Positions 62,017 to 64,000 of a stretch of DNA of 64,000 nucleotides are shown in pieces (positions within the stretch are counted from its first letter, which is position 1; each line of letters begins with the position of its first letter). The stretch spans positions 485,023 through 549,022 of the forward strand of contig JADZCR010000001.1 of NCBI GenBank assembly GCA_020851465.1, in the 5' to 3' direction. This stretch comes from Phycisphaeraceae bacterium (GTDB lineage Bacteria; Planctomycetota; Phycisphaerae; Phycisphaerales; Phycisphaeraceae). The notes beneath the pieces were generated by a model, which searched no databases, was not told where the DNA came from, and worked only from the letters and a program-made list of their open reading frames with translations. The translations under genes and the position numbers were made by a program.

Positions 62017-62544
62017 ATGAGTCGCAGTGTTTCAACTCGTCTGGCTTGGAATGACCGCTGGTCACAACCGACTCTCGCGCAGTTGGTCGATCCTCTTAAG
62101 TCTCATCACCGTCGAGTTTTCGATACGCTTTTGCTTCAATTTAACGAGCTGGCGTCGGTGAATCAGTCCATCATCTGGTATGGCCCAGCCTGGAAGTGGA
62201 CCATCCACTACACGCTCGCGCTCAAACCCGCCAAAGGCTCAAAGTCTGTCGAACCTGAAACCCTCGCCTATCTGGTTCCCCGTGTCGAGGCCCCGATGGT
62301 CTGCGTGCCCTTGAGTGACGCGGTGATTGAAAAGCTGCCGATGCACCGGCTCAGCAAGTTCGTGCGCGATGGGGTCAAAATGGCCAAGTGCGCGGTCGCC
62401 ATCCACTGGGCCTGCTGGACCCCCGCGACACTCAGCGAGGTCGGCCTGATCATGGACCTGGTCAAACGCCGCCACAAACTGGTGGTCAATCCAAAAGAGG
62501 CCGCCAAAGACGCCGCGGAAAAAGAAGCAGCCGCTGAGCGATAA
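62017..62544 (+). CDS. Hypothetical cytoplasmic protein
   Basis: 175 aa. Not recognised with confidence. Basic/aromatic in the middle (IIWYGPAWKWTIHYTLALKP; WACWTPATLSEVGLIMDL), ending in a run of Lys/Ala/Glu. No signal or membrane helix. It could be a DUF3788-type protein but I cannot confirm that. Sits behind the structured leader and shares its strand, so the leader may regulate it. A Rho-independent terminator follows downstream. Confidence 0.6.
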   Translation: MSRSVSTRLAWNDRWSQPTLAQLVDPLKSHHRRVFDTLLLQFNELASVNQSIIWYGPAWKWTIHYTLALKPAKGSKSVEPETLAYLVPRVEAPMVCVPLSDAVIEKLPMHRLSKFVRDGVKMAKCAVAIHWACWTPATLSEVGLIMDLVKRRHKLVVNPKEAAKDAAEKEAAAER

Positions 62545-62686
62545 AACCTCGTTAGAAATCCCTCTCCAGCCGGGCTGCCTCCCGTGGGGAAGTGACCTTC
62601 CCCCGCAACAGCACCCGCTTTGACCGCCTCCTGATCCGCTGAGACTGATCCGCTGAGATAGGGACGCCTCCGTATCCGAAACGAAA

Positions 62687-62725
62687 CAGCCCGTCCGGGG
62701 AAACCCCCGAACGGGCTGCTTTTTT
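62687..62725 (+). terminator. Rho-independent terminator downstream of hypothetical gene
   Basis: Stem CAGCCCGT / ACGGGCTG (62687-62694, 62711-62718) with additional inner C/G pairing, followed by CTTTTTT. Ends the plus-strand transcript from 62017. Confidence 0.85.
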
Positions 62726-62771
62726 GGTCTGTCGTTACGCTGGTTCGTCGTTGCTGCGACGAGTTTCCGGC

Positions 62772-63350
62772 TTAATAAACCAGAGCAGTCGCATCTTCGA
62801 TGACCTCGATCACCTGGCGCACGTGGAAGGGCTTCTTCAGGTAGCCGTCAAAGCCGTTCTGGATCAGTCCGTGCGCCTGACCGTCGGTGAGTTTGCCGCT
62901 CATGGCGATCACCTTGGTCAGTTGCAGGTCCGCATTTTCGCGGACGAGCTTGATGACTTCTTCGCCGTTGATGTCACCCAGGTGCATGTCCAGAAGCAGG
63001 ACGTGCGGGCGGAATTTTTCGCACTCGACACCTGCTGCAAAGCCGCTGTGTGCGGTCTTGACTTCGTAGTTGGCTTGTTCGGTGAGCACCTTGTTGAGCA
63101 CGTCCACGATCTCGCTCTCGTCATCGACGATGAGCACGCGGGTTTTGCCGCTCTGGAGGCCGTCGAGCGGGATGTTGTGGGTTTTCATGAAACGGATCAG
63201 CGCATTGAGCGGGATTCGCCGGTCTTTCGAGCCGGGGATGCGGTAGCCGCGGAGCTGACCCGAATCAAACCACTTGGAAACGGTGCGAGGCGCGACGTTG
63301 CAGATTTTGGCGACCTCTCCGGTCGTCAAAATGTCTTTTTGGCGAGGCAT
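62772..63350 (-). CDS. HTH (excisionase/MerR-like) fused to a C-terminal receiver domain
   Basis: 192 aa. N-terminal helix-turn-helix of the excisionase/MerR type (residues about 5-55: LTTGEVAKICNVAPRTVSKW, RIPGSKDRRIPLNALIRFM) and a receiver domain at 60-180 (RVLIVDDESEIVDVLNKVL; Asp in LLLDMHLGDINGEEV; Lys in YLKKPFHVRQ). The order is the reverse of usual response regulators, where the receiver comes first. Start at ATG 63350 with AAAGG 9 nt upstream. Probably a DNA-binding regulator of unknown target. Confidence 0.88.
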   Translation of the reverse strand: MPRQKDILTTGEVAKICNVAPRTVSKWFDSGQLRGYRIPGSKDRRIPLNALIRFMKTHNIPLDGLQSGKTRVLIVDDESEIVDVLNKVLTEQANYEVKTAHSGFAAGVECEKFRPHVLLLDMHLGDINGEEVIKLVRENADLQLTKVIAMSGKLTDGQAHGLIQNGFDGYLKKPFHVRQVIEVIEDATALVY

Positions 63351-63543
63351 AGCTGTTGACCTTTCTCCAGAAACCTCCGGCAGACCTCCATGTCGGGTGC
63401 CACGCGCACCTCGACAGAAATGAACATCGGCCAGTGTCGGAGTCGGGTTAATCGTCACGACGGGAAAATGTGGAGCCACGGGTGGGATCGGCCCCAAGCG
63501 TTCAGCCGGGAGTTTCGGCGTAATCGCTAAGGTCCTCGTCCTG

Positions 63544-63789
63544 TTATCCGCCGGAAACAGGGGGGATCAAAGCCAGCTCGTCGCCATGCGTCAGGACATG
63601 ATCCGCCCCGACGTAGGCCTGATTGACCGCCGGCGCAAGCCTGCCGGAAAACTCACGCAGCGCAGGATGCTGTGACTCGATGGCGTGCAGAGCATCCCGC
63701 ACGCGCGAACCCTCAGGTAAATCGAGCGAAGCCTCACGCTGGCCGGTCTTGGTCGCCAGCACCGCAAACATGAGCACACGAATAGTCAC
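63544..63789 (-). CDS. MoaD/ThiS-family sulfur carrier
   Basis: 81 aa ubiquitin-fold sulfur carrier that ends in the diagnostic Gly-Gly (LIPPVSGG), which is activated as a thiocarboxylate. Length and internal pattern (VLMFAVLATKTGQREASLDL; LPEGSRVRDALHAI) fit MoaD, the small subunit of molybdopterin synthase. GTG start. No MoaE or MoeB partner is in the window. Confidence 0.9.
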   Translation of the reverse strand: MTIRVLMFAVLATKTGQREASLDLPEGSRVRDALHAIESQHPALREFSGRLAPAVNQAYVGADHVLTHGDELALIPPVSGG

Positions 63790-63873
63790 GAGATCATTCT
63801 ACGGGATCGCTTCGCAAGCGGCTGCACGCACGCTGCTTCAGACAGACGATCAGACAAAAGGTTGACAAGCCGC

Positions 63874-63892
63874 GCCGCCCGTGATGGGCGGC
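63874..63892 (-). terminator. Weak terminator-like hairpin after the PEP-CTERM gene
   Basis: Perfect 7-bp stem GCCGCCC / GGGCGGC with a 5-nt loop, 6 bases after the minus-strand stop. The following minus-strand sequence is only moderately T-rich, so termination is uncertain. Confidence 0.4.
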
Positions 63893-63898
63893 AATCTT

Positions 63899-64000
63899 TC
63901 AGACCCGTCGCCGCGAGGCGATCAGGAGTCCGCCCAGAGCCAGCAGAGCGAAGCTCGCCGGTTCGGGAATGGGGACGACATCGTAGGTCAACACCAGGTC
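63899..64000 (-). CDS. PEP-CTERM sorting signal protein, C-terminal fragment
   Basis: The last 33 codons of a gene running off the right edge. They encode a PEP-CTERM tail: IPEPASFALLALGGLLIASR followed by Arg-Arg-Val and a TGA stop, i.e. Pro-Glu-Pro, a hydrophobic membrane helix and a basic end. Proteins with this tail are exported and processed by exosortase (EpsH/XrtA). The body of the protein lies outside the window. Confidence 0.88.
   Translation of the reverse strand, partial: DLVLTYDVVPIPEPASFALLALGGLLIASRRRV

Noticed and set aside
61740..62054. Two opposite short frames (92 and 90 codons) around the leader of the 175-aa gene
   Set aside because: Neither has a ribosome binding site or a recognisable sequence; a structured RNA fits better.
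62630..62660. Tandem 14-bp repeat (CTGATCCGCTGAGA twice)
   Set aside because: A single short duplication with no link to any element.
1..64000. CRISPR arrays, transposases, integrases, attachment sites, rRNA genes
   Set aside because: None seen; no regularly spaced repeats, no IS-like inverted repeats, no recombinase motifs.

Overview
The window (about 58% GC, no sign of recent mobile DNA) looks like a chromosomal segment from a planctomycete, most likely of the class Phycisphaerae. The pointers are: six prepilin-like proteins, five of them of the small secreted type that end in an H-X9-DG-like motif; a PEP-CTERM anchor at the right edge; a bacterial-microcompartment (BMC) shell protein; a GT3-type glycogen synthase; a large PilX-like secreted protein; and a Rho factor lacking the usual N-terminal domain. 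Taxonomy is inferred from gene content only.

Layout. 1-4.8 kb: end of a type II secretion/type IV pilus-like operon (GspF/PilC membrane protein, cut by the window edge, then three pilin-like or PilX-like proteins). 5-6.1 kb: secreted fibro-slime protein with its own terminator. 6.1-8.9 kb: an intact beta-ketoacyl-ACP synthase and a paralogue that has lost all three catalytic residues. 8.9-10.9 kb: two prepilin-like proteins. 11.2-13.8 kb: a tyrosine/dual-specificity phosphatase, divergent from a histidine kinase/Fis-type response regulator pair. 13.9-18.3 kb: tandem-BMC shell protein, glycogen synthase, AMMECR1 protein and a DHDPS/NAL-family aldolase with a tail like a BMC encapsulation peptide. 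18.4-31.5 kb: mixed housekeeping genes (diguanylate cyclase, CBS protein, NrdR, YmdB-type phosphodiesterase, SMP-30 lactonase, LeuB-like dehydrogenase, M20 peptidase, Rieske protein, GTP-PEPCK, RimO, DUF488, lipoprotein). 31.5-34.5 kb: MscL, a class III aminotransferase, tRNA-Ile(GAT) and a small membrane protein. 34.5-39 kb: long structured leader, rho, then three prepilin-like genes. 39-49.4 kb, all on the minus strand: ThiE with an N-terminal extension, LAB_N, GT2 and GT39 genes (probable envelope lipid glycosylation), TgpA-like transglutaminase plus DUF58, a lipoprotein overlapping scpB, and a peptidoglycan amidase. 49.5-55 kb: two divergent GT2-methyltransferase fusion proteins that have decayed in opposite halves, next to an asparagine synthetase. 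55-59 kb: two flagellin paralogues. 59.6-64 kb: secreted protein, receiver-domain protein, a hypothetical gene with a structured leader, an HTH-receiver protein, MoaD/ThiS-like protein and the C-terminus of a PEP-CTERM protein.

How it fits together. The organism is a flagellated, envelope-rich bacterium with type II-like secretion, c-di-GMP and two-component signalling, gluconeogenesis and glycogen storage. The most interesting material is the microcompartment pair (a shell gene with a possible internal translation start, and a possible cargo aldolase), the ketosynthase/dead-ketosynthase pair, the complementary GT2-methyltransferase pair, and the His-rich Rho with its roughly 530-nt leader. 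No transposases, integrases, CRISPR arrays or rRNA genes were found.
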